Below, piece after piece: positions 49,312 to 59,199 of a DNA stretch of 64,000 bases. Source of the stretch: Novosphingobium kaempferiae (GTDB lineage Bacteria > Pseudomonadota > Alphaproteobacteria > Sphingomonadales > Sphingomonadaceae); NCBI RefSeq assembly GCF_021227995.1, contig NZ_CP089301.1:2418001-2482000 (forward strand). Direction: 5' to 3'. Position numbers and translations under genes: made by a program. Position 1 is the first letter of the stretch; every line of letters begins with the position of its first letter. The notes beneath the pieces are model-generated. The model was not told the DNA's origin. It saw nothing but the letters and a program-made list of their open reading frames with translations, and made no database searches.

Positions 49312-52017
49312 ATGACCGACCAGATCGCAGAACCCGCTCTCGACAAGACCTTCGACCCCGCCGGGATCGAGGCCAAGTGGTACGCCCACTGGGAGCAGAA
49401 CAACCTGTTCCGCCCCGAGCGTCCCGACGCGCAGCCCTTCACCATCGTCAACCCGCCACCGAACGTCACGGGATCGCTGCACATCGGCCACGCGCTCGAC
49501 AACACGCTGCAGGACGTGGTGATCCGCTACGAGCGCCTGCGCGGCAAGGATGCACTGTGGGTGGTCGGCACCGACCACGCGGGCATCGCGACGCAGATGG
49601 TGGTCGAGCGCCAGATGGAAGCGAAGCAGGACAAGCGCACCAACTACACGCGCGAGCAGTTCATCGAGAAGGTCTGGGAATGGAAGGCCGAAAGCGGCGG
49701 CACCATCACCGGCCAGCTGCGCCGCCTCGGCTGCTCGATGGACTGGAGCCGCGAGCAGTTCACCATGGACCCGCATTTCACGAAGGCCGTGGTCAAGGTC
49801 TTCGTCGACCTGCACAGGCAGGGCCTGATCTACCGCGACAAGCGGCTGGTGAACTGGGATCCCAAGCTCAAGACCGCGATCAGCGACCTTGAGGTTGAGA
49901 CGCGCGAGATTCAGGGCCACTTCTGGCACTTCCGCTATCCGCTGTCCGACGGCTCGGGCCACATCACCGTCGCCACCACGCGCCCGGAGACGATGCTGGC
50001 CGACATGGCCGTCGCGGTGAACCCGAACGACGAGCGCTACAAGCCGCTGCTGGAGCGCGGGGCCACAGTCACCCTGCCGATCACGGGCCGCGAGATCCCC
50101 ATCGTCGCCGACGAGCACGCCGACCCGGAACTGGGCTCGGGTGCGGTGAAGATCACCCCGGGGCATGATTTCAACGACTTCGAGGTCGGCAAGCGCGCCG
50201 GGATCGAGGCGCGCGACATGCTCAACATGCTCGATGCCGAGGCGAAGGTCTGCCAGACCGCCGACGGCCTTATCCCGCACCCCTTCCTCGGCCTCGACCG
50301 CTTCGAGGCGCGCGCCGCCGTGGTCGCGGAGATGAAGGAGCTGGGCCTCCTGATCCCGCACGTCACCAAGGACAAGGAAGGCAACCCGGTCGAGCACGAC
50401 GCCGAGCCGCGCACCATCGCGACGCCCTACGGCGACCGCGGCGGCGTGGTGATCGAGCCGTGGCTGACCGACCAGTGGTACGTCGATGCCGCCACCCTCG
50501 CCATCCCGCCTATGGAAGCGGTGCGCAACGGCTCGATCGAGATCGTCCCGAAGTCGTGGGAGAAGACCTTCTTCAACTGGATGGAGAACATCCAGCCGTG
50601 GTGCGTCAGCCGCCAGCTCTGGTGGGGCCACCGCATCCCGGCGTGGTACTCGGAAGACGGCGAGATTTTCGTCGCCGAGACCGAGGAAGAGGCGCAGGCC
50701 CTTGCCGGCAACAAGGCGCTGACCCGCGACAGCGACGTGCTGGATACGTGGTTCTCCTCGGCCCTGTGGCCTTTCGCCACGCTGGGCTGGCCCGATCAGG
50801 ACTCGGCGCTGCTCGCCAAGCATTACCCGAACGACCTGCTCGTCTCGGGCTTCGACATCCTGTTCTTCTGGGATGCGCGCATGGCGATGCAGGGTATTCA
50901 CTTCATGAAGGAAGTGCCGTGGAAGCGGCTCTACCTGCATGGTCTGGTACGCGCCGCCGACGGGCAGAAAATGTCGAAGTCCAAGGGCAACGTCGTCGAT
51001 CCGCTGGGCCTCATCGACCAGTACGGCGCCGACGCGCTGCGCTTCTTCATGACCGCCATGGAGAGCCAGGGCCGCGACGTGAAGATGGATGAGAAGCGCG
51101 TCGAGGGGTATCGCAACTTCGCCACGAAGCTGTGGAACGCCGCGCGCTTCTGCCAGGCTAATGGGATCATTGGCGGCATCGTCGGCCGCGAAGGCTCGAT
51201 CGCCGCGCCCAAGGCGACTTCGGCGGTCAACCGCTGGATCATCGGCGAAGTGGTCGAGACCGTCGCCGCGCTTGACAGGGCGATGGCCGACCTGCGCTTC
51301 GACGCCGCCGCCAACGCGATCTACCACTTCGTCTGGAACCAGTTCTGCGACTGGTACATCGAACTCATCAAGGGTCAGTTCGATGACGAGACCAAGGCCG
51401 TCGCCGGTTGGGTGCTCGACCAGATCCTCGTCATGCTTCACCCCTTCATGCCCTTCGTCACCGAAGAGCTGTGGAGCAAGACCGGCGAGCGCGCGCACGA
51501 ACTGATCGTCGCCGCATGGCCCGCGCCCGAGGCTGCGGTGGACGCCGGGGCCAAGGCCGAAGTCGAATGGCTGATCGCCCTCGTCGGCAACCTGCGCGGC
51601 GCCAAGGCCGAACTCGGCATCTCGCCGGGCGCGCGCCTCTCCGCCTACCTCGCCGATCCCTCGGCCGAGACGCGCGCGATCATCGAGCGCAACCCGGCCG
51701 TCGTGGACCGCCTCGCCCGCCTTGAGCCCATCCGCTTCGAGGCGGCTCCGGCAGGGGCTGCGATGCAGGTCGGCGCAGGCGATGCGATGCTGGCGATCCC
51801 GCTCGAAGGCGTGATCGACATCGCCGCCGAGAAGGCCCGTCTGGAAAAGGCGCTGGCGACTTCGGCCAAGGAACGCGACTCGCTGGGCAAGCGCCTCGAA
51901 AACCCCGCCTTCGTCGAGAAGGCCAAGCCCGAAGCGGTCGAGAAGGCCAAGGCCGACCACGCCGCCCACTCCGCCGAAGCGGAGCGGCTCGCGGCGGCGC
52001 TGGCGAGGCTCGGGTAA
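49312..52017 (+). CDS. valS: Valyl-tRNA synthetase
   Basis: A 901-residue class I synthetase. The catalytic core has the HIGH motif [11 protein letters not shown] at ~55, KMSKS in [10 protein letters not shown], the editing domain ([17 protein letters not shown]), the anticodon-binding region and a C-terminal coiled coil ([21 protein letters not shown]) that contacts the tRNA. It charges tRNA-Val. The ATG at 49312 ([16 protein letters not shown]) was chosen over one at 49300; the longer open frame is non-coding. A family A repeat starts exactly at its stop codon. Confidence 0.97.
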   Translation: MTDQIAEPALDKTFDPAGIEAKWYAHWEQNNLFRPERPDAQPFTIVNPPPNVTGSLHIGHALDNTLQDVVIRYERLRGKDALWVVGTDHAGIATQMVVERQMEAKQDKRTNYTREQFIEKVWEWKAESGGTITGQLRRLGCSMDWSREQFTMDPHFTKAVVKVFVDLHRQGLIYRDKRLVNWDPKLKTAISDLEVETREIQGHFWHFRYPLSDGSGHITVATTRPETMLADMAVAVNPNDERYKPLLERGATVTLPITGREIPIVADEHADPELGSGAVKITPGHDFNDFEVGKRAGIEARDMLNMLDAEAKVCQTADGLIPHPFLGLDRFEARAAVVAEMKELGLLIPHVTKDKEGNPVEHDAEPRTIATPYGDRGGVVIEPWLTDQWYVDAATLAIPPMEAVRNGSIEIVPKSWEKTFFNWMENIQPWCVSRQLWWGHRIPAWYSEDGEIFVAETEEEAQALAGNKALTRDSDVLDTWFSSALWPFATLGWPDQDSALLAKHYPNDLLVSGFDILFFWDARMAMQGIHFMKEVPWKRLYLHGLVRAADGQKMSKSKGNVVDPLGLIDQYGADALRFFMTAMESQGRDVKMDEKRVEGYRNFATKLWNAARFCQANGIIGGIVGREGSIAAPKATSAVNRWIIGEVVETVAALDRAMADLRFDAAANAIYHFVWNQFCDWYIELIKGQFDDETKAVAGWVLDQILVMLHPFMPFVTEELWSKTGERAHELIVAAWPAPEAAVDAGAKAEVEWLIALVGNLRGAKAELGISPGARLSAYLADPSAETRAIIERNPAVVDRLARLEPIRFEAAPAGAAMQVGAGDAMLAIPLEGVIDIAAEKARLEKALATSAKERDSLGKRLENPAFVEKAKPEAVEKAKADHAAHSAEAERLAAALARLG

Positions 52018-52194
52018 GCTCCTCCCCCATCGGGGGAGGGGGACCACCCGCAGGGTGGTGGAGGGGCACGCGGCGGATCACTTGCCCTCGAAAGGCGGCG
52101 CTGTCTGAGGTGCGCGCAGCGAGGTCCGGTGATCCCGATGGTGCCCCTCCACCATGCTTCGCATGGCCCCCCTCCCCGTTCCGGGGAGGAACTG
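52017..52194. repeat. Repeat family A, copy 2 (inverted relative to copy 1)
   Basis: 178 bp, bounded by AGCTCCT at the left (a near match to the end repeat) and AGGAACTG at 52187-52194. Internal blocks 'accacccgcagggtggtgga' and 'cctccaccatgcttcgcatg' match copy 1 reverse-complemented. It begins on the last base of the valS stop codon. Confidence 0.75.
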
Positions 52195-52255
52195 CGCTTT
52201 CCTACTCGTCCTGCGTCTGGCACCCTCGCGCCATGACCACTATCCAGCCGCATAA

Positions 52256-52345
52256 GGTGACACATCGAGCGCACAAGGCGACACTTTCGCCCCGCAAGGT
52301 GACACCTCACCCTCGCAAGGCGACACTTTCAGCCCCGGGTGACAC
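52256..52345. promoter_or_regulatory. Five GGYGACAC elements spaced 21, 21, 21 and 19 bp, upstream of queE
   Basis: GGTGACAC or GGCGACAC starts at 52256, 52277, 52298, 52319 and 52338. The GGT and GGC forms alternate, so the larger unit is 42 bp. Further on are two copies of CCGTGTAAA (52360-52377) and the palindrome TGTCA-CCTTA-TGACA (52380-52394), just before the queE ATG. 21 bp is two helical turns, as for operators on one face of DNA. A 44-codon ORF (52233-52367) runs through it but lacks a ribosome-binding site. Confidence 0.55.
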
Positions 52346-52402
52346 CTTTTCCCTCTGGACCGTGTAAACCGTGTAAACCTGTCACCTTATGACACCCGAA
52401 CG

Positions 52403-53149
52403 ATGACCCTCACCTTAGCCACCACCACCCCCGGCCAGCCGGAAATCTTCGCCTCGCTGCAGGGCGAAGGCCCGTCCATGGGCCGCCCGAGCACGTTCGT
52501 GCGCCTGTCGCGCTGCAACCTCGCGTGCCAGTGGTGCGACACTGCCTACACATGGCGCTTCACCGGCGACAACCGCTTCCACCGCGACGACCTCGCCTTC
52601 GAGCGGCAGGAAAACCAGGTGAAGATGGAGGAGGCGGAACTGGCGCAGGCGGTGGCCGATCTCGTCCCCGACCGCCTCGTCATCACCGGCGGCGAGCCGC
52701 TGCTGCAAGGCGCGGCGCTGGCCCGCATGGTCGCCGCGCTCGACGAGATCCGTCCCGGCATGCATGTCGAGATCGAGACGAACTCCACCGTCGCGCCGCA
52801 CGCCGCGCTCGACGCGCGGGTGAACCAGTACAACGTCAGCCCCAAGCTGGCGCACAGCGGCAACCCCGCCGACCTCGCCCTGCTGCCCGACCGCCTTGCG
52901 GCATGGGCCGCCGAACCGCGCGCCTTCTTCAAGTTCGTGGTGGCGAAGCCCGAAGACCTCGACGAAGTCATGGCGCTGCAACAGGCTTACACCATCCCCG
53001 GCAACCGCCTGTTCCTGATGCCAGAGGGCCGCTCCAGCGATGTCATCCGGGAACGGTCAGGCTGGCTGGCGGATTTCTGCTCGACTAATGGACTGCGCTT
53101 CACCGACCGCTTGCACATCCACCTCTGGGGCGACACGAGAGGGACATGA
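52403..53149 (+). CDS. queE: 7-carboxy-7-deazaguanine synthase
   Basis: A 248-residue radical SAM enzyme that makes 7-carboxy-7-deazaguanine in the queuosine/preQ1 pathway. It has the EIFASLQGEGPSMGRPSTFVRLSRC lead and the three cluster cysteines Cys38, Cys42 and Cys45 (CNLACQWC), then ITGGEPLLQ and HVEIETNST; the end is HIHLWGDTRGT. The spacing is CxxxCxxC as in classic radical SAM enzymes. The ATG at 52403 has no strong ribosome-binding site and lies 8 nt after a palindrome. Its stop overlaps the MATE start (ATGA). Confidence 0.93.
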   Translation: MTLTLATTTPGQPEIFASLQGEGPSMGRPSTFVRLSRCNLACQWCDTAYTWRFTGDNRFHRDDLAFERQENQVKMEEAELAQAVADLVPDRLVITGGEPLLQGAALARMVAALDEIRPGMHVEIETNSTVAPHAALDARVNQYNVSPKLAHSGNPADLALLPDRLAAWAAEPRAFFKFVVAKPEDLDEVMALQQAYTIPGNRLFLMPEGRSSDVIRERSGWLADFCSTNGLRFTDRLHIHLWGDTRGT

Positions 53150-54585
53150 ACGAAGCATCGCCCATCCCGCTGTGCGAGGACAGCTCGACCGCCGACAAGC
53201 CGCAGGAGGAAGCCGCCGCGCGCCCCGCGATGCGCGGTGATCTCACCAAGGGACCGATCCTGAAGACGCTGCTGTTCTTCTCGATCCCGATGCTGGTCTC
53301 GAACGTCCTCCAGACGCTGAACGGATCGGTCAACGCGATCTGGGTCGGCCGCCTGCTGGGCGAGAGCGCGCTGGCGGCGACGGCTAACGCCAACATCGTG
53401 ATGTTCCTCGTCTTCGCCGCCGTGTTCGGCTTCGGCATGGCGACCACCGTGCGCGTCGGCCAGCACTTCGGCGCGCGCGACATCGAGGCGGCGCGGCGCA
53501 CCTTCGGCACCGGCGTCGGCTTCTGCATCCTGATCTCGATCGCCACCGGGGTGATCGGCTGGTTCGGGGCGGGCGCGCTGCTCGATGCGCTCGGCACGCC
53601 CGCCGTCAGCCGCACCGACGCGCTCGATTACCTGCGCGTGATCTTCATCACGCTGCCGCTCGCCACCGTGAACATGATGGTGTCGATGGGCATGCGCGGC
53701 GTCGGCGATTCCAAGACGCCGCTCTACGCGATGATCATCGCGGTCGTGCTCGACATCGCATTCAACCCGCTGCTCATCATCGGCGTCGGCCCGTTGCCGA
53801 CGCTGGGCGTCGCGGGCTCGGCCATCGCCACCGCGCTCGCCAACACGGCGGGGATGCTGTTCCAGATCTGGGTGATCTACCGCAAGGATCTGCCGCTGCG
53901 CCTGCGCGGCGCCGAACTCGGCTACCTCAGCCCGCGCGGCGAGGACTTGCACTATGTGCTGGCCAAGGGCCTGCCGATGGGCGCGCAGATGCTCATCGTA
54001 TCGTCGGCGGGCCTCATCATGATCAGCCTCATCAACCGCGAGGGGCTGAACGCCGCTGCCGCCTACGGCGCATCGCTCCAGCTGTGGAACTACCTCCAGA
54101 TGCCCGCCTTCGCGATCGGCTCCGCGGTCAGCGCAATGGTCGCGCAGTCGCTGGGCGCGGGGGACCATGGCCGCGTCGACAAGGTGACGACGATCGGCCT
54201 CGTCACCAACCTCGTGATGTCGAGCGCGCTGGCCGCGCTGATCGTTGGCTTCGACCGTCCGCTGCTCGCGCTGTTCCTCGGCGGCAACAGCCCGGCGATG
54301 CCGATCGCCGAGCACATCCAGCTCGTCTGCACGAGTTCGTTCGTGATCGTCTCGATCACCATGATCCTCACCGGCACGATGCGCGCCTACGGCGCCGTCG
54401 TCGCCCCGCTGGTGATCCTGTTCGTCGGGCTCTATCCGGGGCGCCTCGGGTTCTACGCCCTCGCCCGCCCGCTGATCGGCAGCGACGCGGTCTGGTGGGC
54501 CTTCCCGGTGGGCTCCGGCCTGACGGTGCTGATCTCGCTCGGCTACTACCGCTGGGGCAAGTGGCGGGCGGCTTTCAAGCTCTGA
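53146..54585 (+). CDS. MATE-family multidrug/toxin exporter
   Basis: A 479-residue MATE protein with 12 hydrophobic segments. The first half has ILKTLLFFSIPMLVSNVLQTLNGSVNAIWVGRLLGESALAA; the middle has DIAFNPLLIIGVGPLPTLGVAGSA, and the second half repeats the fold (PMGAQMLIVSSAGLIMISLI). It exports drugs or metabolites with Na+ or H+ exchange. It overlaps queE by 4 bp, so the two are coupled. It is convergent with the HerA gene, 32 bp between stops. The substrate is unknown. Confidence 0.92.
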   Translation: MNEASPIPLCEDSSTADKPQEEAAARPAMRGDLTKGPILKTLLFFSIPMLVSNVLQTLNGSVNAIWVGRLLGESALAATANANIVMFLVFAAVFGFGMATTVRVGQHFGARDIEAARRTFGTGVGFCILISIATGVIGWFGAGALLDALGTPAVSRTDALDYLRVIFITLPLATVNMMVSMGMRGVGDSKTPLYAMIIAVVLDIAFNPLLIIGVGPLPTLGVAGSAIATALANTAGMLFQIWVIYRKDLPLRLRGAELGYLSPRGEDLHYVLAKGLPMGAQMLIVSSAGLIMISLINREGLNAAAAYGASLQLWNYLQMPAFAIGSAVSAMVAQSLGAGDHGRVDKVTTIGLVTNLVMSSALAALIVGFDRPLLALFLGGNSPAMPIAEHIQLVCTSSFVIVSITMILTGTMRAYGAVVAPLVILFVGLYPGRLGFYALARPLIGSDAVWWAFPVGSGLTVLISLGYYRWGKWRAAFKL

Positions 54586-54617
54586 GCCTGCCGCCCACGG
54601 GTTTACCGCCCCAGTAC

Positions 54618-56279
54618 TTACCGCCCCTGGGCGCGCCACCTCTGAACGGTGCGCAGGACCATCTCCTCCTCGCCGCCGGTCTGGTTCCATAGCTGGGTGA
54701 ACGAGGGGTCGGCGGAGGCAGGACGCTTGCGCTCCTCAAGGTCGTCGAAAGCGACGCGCATCGGGATCGCCACGCCCTCGCCGCAGACGATGCACTCGCG
54801 GTTGCGCAGCGCGGGAATCGAATCGAGGAACCCGCGTGCGCCCTCCGGCATGGCCGCGCGCACGAAGGCCTGATCGCGCTCGTTGTTGAGGCGCATCGAG
54901 ATGATGGTGCCGCACTGCGACAGCACGCCCTCGGCCAGATCGGAGGGCCGCTGCGTGATGAGGCCGAGCGAGATGCCGTACTTGCGGCCCTCCTTGGCGA
55001 TGCGCGAAAGGATGCGCCCGACCGAGGAACCATCGGCGTTCCGCTCGTTCGGCACGTAGCGGTGCGCCTCTTCGCAGACGAGCAGGATCGGCCGCGTCTC
55101 CTCCTCGCGCGCCCAGACCGCGAAGTCGAAGACCATGCGGCTGAGCACCGCGACGACGGTGGAGGTGATCTCGGTCGGCACGCCCGACACGTCGATGATC
55201 GAGATCGGCCGCCCGCGCGACGGCAGACGGAACAGTTTCATGATGAAGTCCGCCATCACGTCGCCCACCAGCATGCCCGAGAACATGAACTGGTAGCGCG
55301 GGTCGGACTTCAGTTCGTCCAGCTTGTTGCGGATGCGCAGGTAGGGCGCGCTGGTGTGCCCCTTGTCGAGCTTGCCCATCGCGTTGTTGAGGATGTTGCC
55401 AAAGTCCGACAGCAGATAGGGAATCGGCGAATCCACCGTGATCTTGCCCATCTGCTCGGCCAGCCGGTTCTTCGACCGCGCCTCCAGCAACGCCTTGCCG
55501 AGAATTTCGGCATCCAGTTGCCGCTCGTCCCCGCGCGAGGTCAGGAGGATCTCGCAGTGCTCCTCGAAGTTCATCAGCCAGTACGGCATCTGGAGGTTCG
55601 AGACGTCGAGGATCACGCCGGTATCGCGGAACGCCGCCGCATATTCGCCGTGCGGATCGACCATGATGATGTGCCCCTCAGGCGCATGGTCGCAGATGCG
55701 ATGAAGGATCAGCGCGGCGCTGGTCGACTTGCCGGTGCCGGTGGAACCCAGCAGCGCGAAATGCTTGCCCAGCAGCGCATCGACATAGAGCCCCGCGCGG
55801 ATGTCCTTGGTGGGATAGACGTTGCCGACCTGGATCGCCGAGCGGCCGTCACTGGCGTAGATCTGCCTGAGATCGTCGCTCGTCGCCGGATAGACCAGCG
55901 CACCGGGGATCGGATAGGCGGTGACGCCGCGACGGAAGCCATGGATGCGGCCGGTCAGGCGCTCCTCCAGCCCCTCGCCGAGAAAGTCGATTTCCGACAC
56001 TACGCCCGCGACGCGTCCGTCCTGCTTCTGATTGCGCACGTTGGCGAGCAGCCAGCCGGTCCCGACCCGGATTTTGACTTGGCTGCTGACCTGTCCCGAC
56101 ATCGCGACCGAAGGGTCGGCATCGCCGCCGATCTCGTGCAGACGCTCCATGTCGAAGGCGACGCGGCTGCCCGCACCGCTGATGTCGAGCACGACGCCGA
56201 TCGGGTCCAGCCCGTTCACGGCCGTCAGGCTCGCATCCTCGCGGGTGCCCTGGAACGTGTCGAGACCATCGAGGTGCAT
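54618..56279 (-). CDS. HerA-type ATPase (DUF87 helicase)
   Basis: A 553-residue HerA/FtsK-superfamily ATPase. The N-terminal HAS-barrel-like domain (residues ~30-130) is followed by the ATPase with Walker A GSTGTGKST (~178), MVDPHGEY, Walker B LLVCEEAHRYVP and an arginine finger region (ISLGLITQRPSDLAEGVLSQ). HerA proteins pump DNA, often with the nuclease NurA in archaea or with SIR2/DUF4297 in defence. No NurA or such partner is adjacent, so it may be an orphan repair or mobilisation ATPase. The ATG at 56279 is favoured over a TTG at 56312. Confidence 0.88.
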   Translation of the reverse strand: MHLDGLDTFQGTREDASLTAVNGLDPIGVVLDISGAGSRVAFDMERLHEIGGDADPSVAMSGQVSSQVKIRVGTGWLLANVRNQKQDGRVAGVVSEIDFLGEGLEERLTGRIHGFRRGVTAYPIPGALVYPATSDDLRQIYASDGRSAIQVGNVYPTKDIRAGLYVDALLGKHFALLGSTGTGKSTSAALILHRICDHAPEGHIIMVDPHGEYAAAFRDTGVILDVSNLQMPYWLMNFEEHCEILLTSRGDERQLDAEILGKALLEARSKNRLAEQMGKITVDSPIPYLLSDFGNILNNAMGKLDKGHTSAPYLRIRNKLDELKSDPRYQFMFSGMLVGDVMADFIMKLFRLPSRGRPISIIDVSGVPTEITSTVVAVLSRMVFDFAVWAREEETRPILLVCEEAHRYVPNERNADGSSVGRILSRIAKEGRKYGISLGLITQRPSDLAEGVLSQCGTIISMRLNNERDQAFVRAAMPEGARGFLDSIPALRNRECIVCGEGVAIPMRVAFDDLEERKRPASADPSFTQLWNQTGGEEEMVLRTVQRWRAQGR

Positions 56280-56393
56280 CTGCTTCGTCAACCCATCGCG
56301 CTTGTTTCGCAACCGATTGCGGTGCCTATCAGCCGCTAGGTTAATTTCCCCCTAAGGCGATCACCAGTGAACGGAACCGGTAGCGATCAAGGA

Positions 56394-57146
56394 TCAGATC
56401 AGCGCGAACAGACGCCCTGCCAGCCACCCCATCGCGACCGACACGAAAACCGCGAGCAGGCCATAAGCGAAACCGTAGTTTTCCGCGAAATTGGCGATCG
56501 CGCGCTCGACGCCCAACTTGCGCACCTCCACCTGGCTGCTTGCGGAGGCGACCACCCTGCCCTTGGAAATGGCGAAAGTCTCGGCCGTATAGATGCCGGT
56601 CGGCACGCGCGATGGAAGTTCGATGCGTGCCTGATAGAGCACCTGTTCCTTGACCGTGACGCCGCCCTCCTGCTCGCGGTACAGACCGGTACGGCGGTTG
56701 AGATCGACCAGCCCCCCGGAGAACCGCGTCTGCTCCTCCGGGTCGATCGCGCCGATGGGGGACAACTGCAGCCACTTGAGGCCGAGCTCGTAGATCGCGG
56801 CGGTCTTGTCGTCGACGATATCGGCGATAGGGCGGCTGGAGGCGATGGCGTAATAGCTCGGCGCGCTGCGCAGTTCGGTGCTGGCCGCGTTGATCCAGAT
56901 GCCCGCGACCTTCTGCTTTTCGCGCAGCACGATCGACTGGGTTGGCCCTTTCAGCACCACGACGATGTCATAGTCCTGCGCGGCTCGGGAACCTTCAGGT
57001 GTAAGAACGGCTCCGAACAGCAACAGTTCGGTGCCGGTGAACCCCTGTTGCAGATCGACCTCATGCTGCGAGATCTCAGGCACGAGGATCGGATCGCGCG
57101 CGCCCGTCAGCGCGAAAAGCGTCAGCAGGGCGAGCAGCACTCTCAC
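56394..57146 (-). CDS. Alph_Pro_TM (TIGR02186) family protein
   Basis: A 250-residue protein of the alphaproteobacterial TIGR02186/Alph_Pro_TM family: a signal peptide (MRVLLALLTLFALTGA), a large periplasmic part (PEISQHEVDLQQGFTGTELLLFGAV, FSGGLVDLNRRTGLYREQEGGV) and one C-terminal membrane helix (YGLLAVFVSVAMGWLAGRLFALI). The GTG start overlaps the TauE stop codon (GTGA). It is nearly always paired with a TauE/SafE permease and may be its extracytoplasmic partner. No catalytic motif is visible. Confidence 0.88.
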   Translation of the reverse strand: MRVLLALLTLFALTGARDPILVPEISQHEVDLQQGFTGTELLLFGAVLTPEGSRAAQDYDIVVVLKGPTQSIVLREKQKVAGIWINAASTELRSAPSYYAIASSRPIADIVDDKTAAIYELGLKWLQLSPIGAIDPEEQTRFSGGLVDLNRRTGLYREQEGGVTVKEQVLYQARIELPSRVPTGIYTAETFAISKGRVVASASSQVEVRKLGVERAIANFAENYGFAYGLLAVFVSVAMGWLAGRLFALI

Positions 57147-58057
57147 AGCGGCGCTACCGTGTAAATCTCGTCCGGCCGATAGCCGAGGCCCAGCGCCATT
57201 CTCCCCGCGACCAGCAGCACGATCACGGCAAGGACCAGACGCAGCTTCACCGGGCTCGCCTTCTGGGCAAACTGCGCGCCGACCTGCGCTCCGGACACCG
57301 ATCCCAGCAGCAGCAGCGAGGCGAGCACGATGTCCACGGCATGCGTGGTCAGCGCATGCATCATCGTCGTCGCCATCGTCACGAAGAGGATCTGGAACAG
57401 CGACGTGCCGACGACCACGTTGGCGCTCATGCCCAGGATGTAGAGCATCGCCGGAACCAGCACGAAACCGCCGCCGATGCCCATCAGCATGGTCAGGATG
57501 CCGGTGCCGATCCCCAGCAGCAGCGGTGCCAGCGGAGAGATGTAAAGGCCCGAGCGATAGAACCGCCAGCGCATCGGCAGGCTGGCCACCATGGGGTGAT
57601 GCCGCCGCTTCCTAGCCGCGATGGGCACGCCCGTCCGCTCGGCCCGGATCGACTGGATGCTCTCCTTGGCCATCAGTCCGCCGATGGAGCCTAGCAGCAC
57701 CACGTAGAGGATGTTGATGACCGTATCGATCTGGCCGAGCCGTTCGAGCAGGTTGAACAGCAGCGAGCCGAGCCCCGTGCCGATAATGCCACCCGCCACC
57801 ATGACCGCGCCCATCTGGTAGTCCACGCCGCCCCGCCGCGTATGCGCGAAGACGCCCGAGACGCTGGCGCCCGTCACCTGGCTGGCAGCGGAAGCCGCGG
57901 CCACCGTCGGCGGGATGCCGTAGAAGATCATCAGCGGAGTCGTCAGGAATCCGCCACCGACGCCGAACATGCCCGAAAGCACGCCGGTCAGCGCTCCGAG
58001 GCCGACGATGATGAGACCGTTGACCGAGAGATTGGCGATGGGGAGATAGACGTCCAT
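57143..58057 (-). CDS. TauE/SafE-family sulfite/sulfonate exporter
   Basis: A 304-residue membrane protein with about eight helices and the two family glycine-rich motifs GVLSGMFGVGGGFLTTPLMI and GILTMLMGIGGGFVLVPAML. TauE/SafE proteins export sulfite, sulfoacetate or similar anions. It overlaps and precedes the Alph_Pro_TM gene, a pairing typical of alphaproteobacteria. The ATG at 58057 is the first in frame. The transported anion is not determinable. Confidence 0.9.
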   Translation of the reverse strand: MDVYLPIANLSVNGLIIVGLGALTGVLSGMFGVGGGFLTTPLMIFYGIPPTVAAASAASQVTGASVSGVFAHTRRGGVDYQMGAVMVAGGIIGTGLGSLLFNLLERLGQIDTVINILYVVLLGSIGGLMAKESIQSIRAERTGVPIAARKRRHHPMVASLPMRWRFYRSGLYISPLAPLLLGIGTGILTMLMGIGGGFVLVPAMLYILGMSANVVVGTSLFQILFVTMATTMMHALTTHAVDIVLASLLLLGSVSGAQVGAQFAQKASPVKLRLVLAVIVLLVAGRMALGLGYRPDEIYTVAPL

Positions 58058-58104
58058 TGCGGCTCCCTCGCTACCGCAGCATGGCGTCGCGGAAAAGCCG
58101 CGTT

Positions 58105-59199
58105 TCAGAATCCTGCGGAAAGCGTCACGGCGGGGCCTGAGCCGGGTACTGCATCGCCCGCGAGGCGGAAGCGCCAGTCTACTGCGACCCGTCCGTTCAT
58201 CCCGCGACCGAGCGGCATCGCGACCGAAGCGCTCGGTCCGGCGTCAAGCCGCGCTGCGCCCTTCTGCGCCCCGCCCCATACACCTGCACCCAGCCGCGCA
58301 TCGACCGAGCCAAGCCGCACGAGCCTGCGATCTGCCCTGAACTGTCCATCGACAAACGGAGTCGCGTATCGACCCGCGACATAGCCCGCCTGCGCATAAG
58401 CTTCGCCGCGCAGACCTAAGGGAAGGCGGAAAGGTGGCAACTCGGTGATCGCCATCGCGGCACCCTGAATTCTTCGCTGGCCGCCCTGATCGGTCACGCG
58501 CCCCTCCAGTGCCGCAACCACCGGTATCGCGATGATGGGTCGGGCGGATAGTCCAAGCGCCGCAGCCGTCTCGCGAATCATGCCGGTGGAAGACGTGCTG
58601 CGCAAATAGACGGTCGGTCGATGCGCATTGCCTAGCGCCAGCCGATATCGCAGCACTCCGCCAGCCTGGCTCGCTCCATAGGTAGCGGGCAGCAGCCCCG
58701 CGGGGGATGGAGCGCCCATATCGTCACGCCGCAACATTGCCCATGCGTCCATCGACCAGCGACGCTGGCGCTGCGGCGCGATCGGCGAGCCAGGCGGCGA
58801 TGCGGGAGTAGTGCCCACCACCTCCGGAGCGTAGAACTTCGGCAACTCTTCGATTTCCGCGAAACCTTGGCGCAGATGCGACAAGCCCGAAGTTTCGGGG
58901 AATGGCCGCAGCGTCGAGTGAATTGCGGGCTGCGCAGACCATGACGGCACAGCCTGTACAATGTAGCGGACAAGGCTCGGCGTACCGGGTTCGCCAACAG
59001 TCATTGCTTCATAGGAACCAGGATAGCTTGCTCCCGATCCGGGCATCGACTGCGCACCGGCGACGTAGGTGTCCGGGACAGCCGCAGTAGCCTGTGCGGC
59101 CTGCGGTTCCCACGTCGCCGCACGACCGCCCGCCCAGCCTGCCAGAAGTGCCAGCAGCGCGAACAGCGGATGCCCCCGCGTCAAGGTGCCGCCCTTCAT
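58105..59199 (-). CDS. Outer-membrane-like protein coupled to a glycosyltransferase (NfrA C-terminus-like)
   Basis: A 364-residue protein with a signal peptide (LFALLALLAGWAGG) and a C-terminal half with alternating beta-strand pattern ending in VTLSAGF, the terminal Phe typical of outer-membrane barrels. Strand-rich stretches (TVYLRSTSST, LRGEAYAQAGYVAGRY, RRLVRLGSVDARLGAG) fit a small barrel. It overlaps the glycosyltransferase stop codon (TGATG), so both are made together. This matches the E. coli NfrB/NfrA pairing, where NfrA is an outer-membrane protein with TPRs; the TPR part is missing here. Similarity to NfrA is inferred from position and pattern, not from a search. Confidence 0.6.
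   Translation of the reverse strand: MKGGTLTRGHPLFALLALLAGWAGGRAATWEPQAAQATAAVPDTYVAGAQSMPGSGASYPGSYEAMTVGEPGTPSLVRYIVQAVPSWSAQPAIHSTLRPFPETSGLSHLRQGFAEIEELPKFYAPEVVGTTPASPPGSPIAPQRQRRWSMDAWAMLRRDDMGAPSPAGLLPATYGASQAGGVLRYRLALGNAHRPTVYLRSTSSTGMIRETAAALGLSARPIIAIPVVAALEGRVTDQGGQRRIQGAAMAITELPPFRLPLGLRGEAYAQAGYVAGRYATPFVDGQFRADRRLVRLGSVDARLGAGVWGGAQKGAARLDAGPSASVAMPLGRGMNGRVAVDWRFRLAGDAVPGSGPAVTLSAGF

Noticed and set aside
49135..52047. 970-codon minus-strand open frame
   Set aside because: Antisense to valS; no recognisable domain.
52233..52367. 44-codon ORF with a 7-residue repeat in front of queE
   Set aside because: The heptapeptide repeat follows from the 21-bp DNA period; no ribosome-binding site, and the nucleotide pattern is more regular than a protein repeat would require. 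Kept only as a DNA array.
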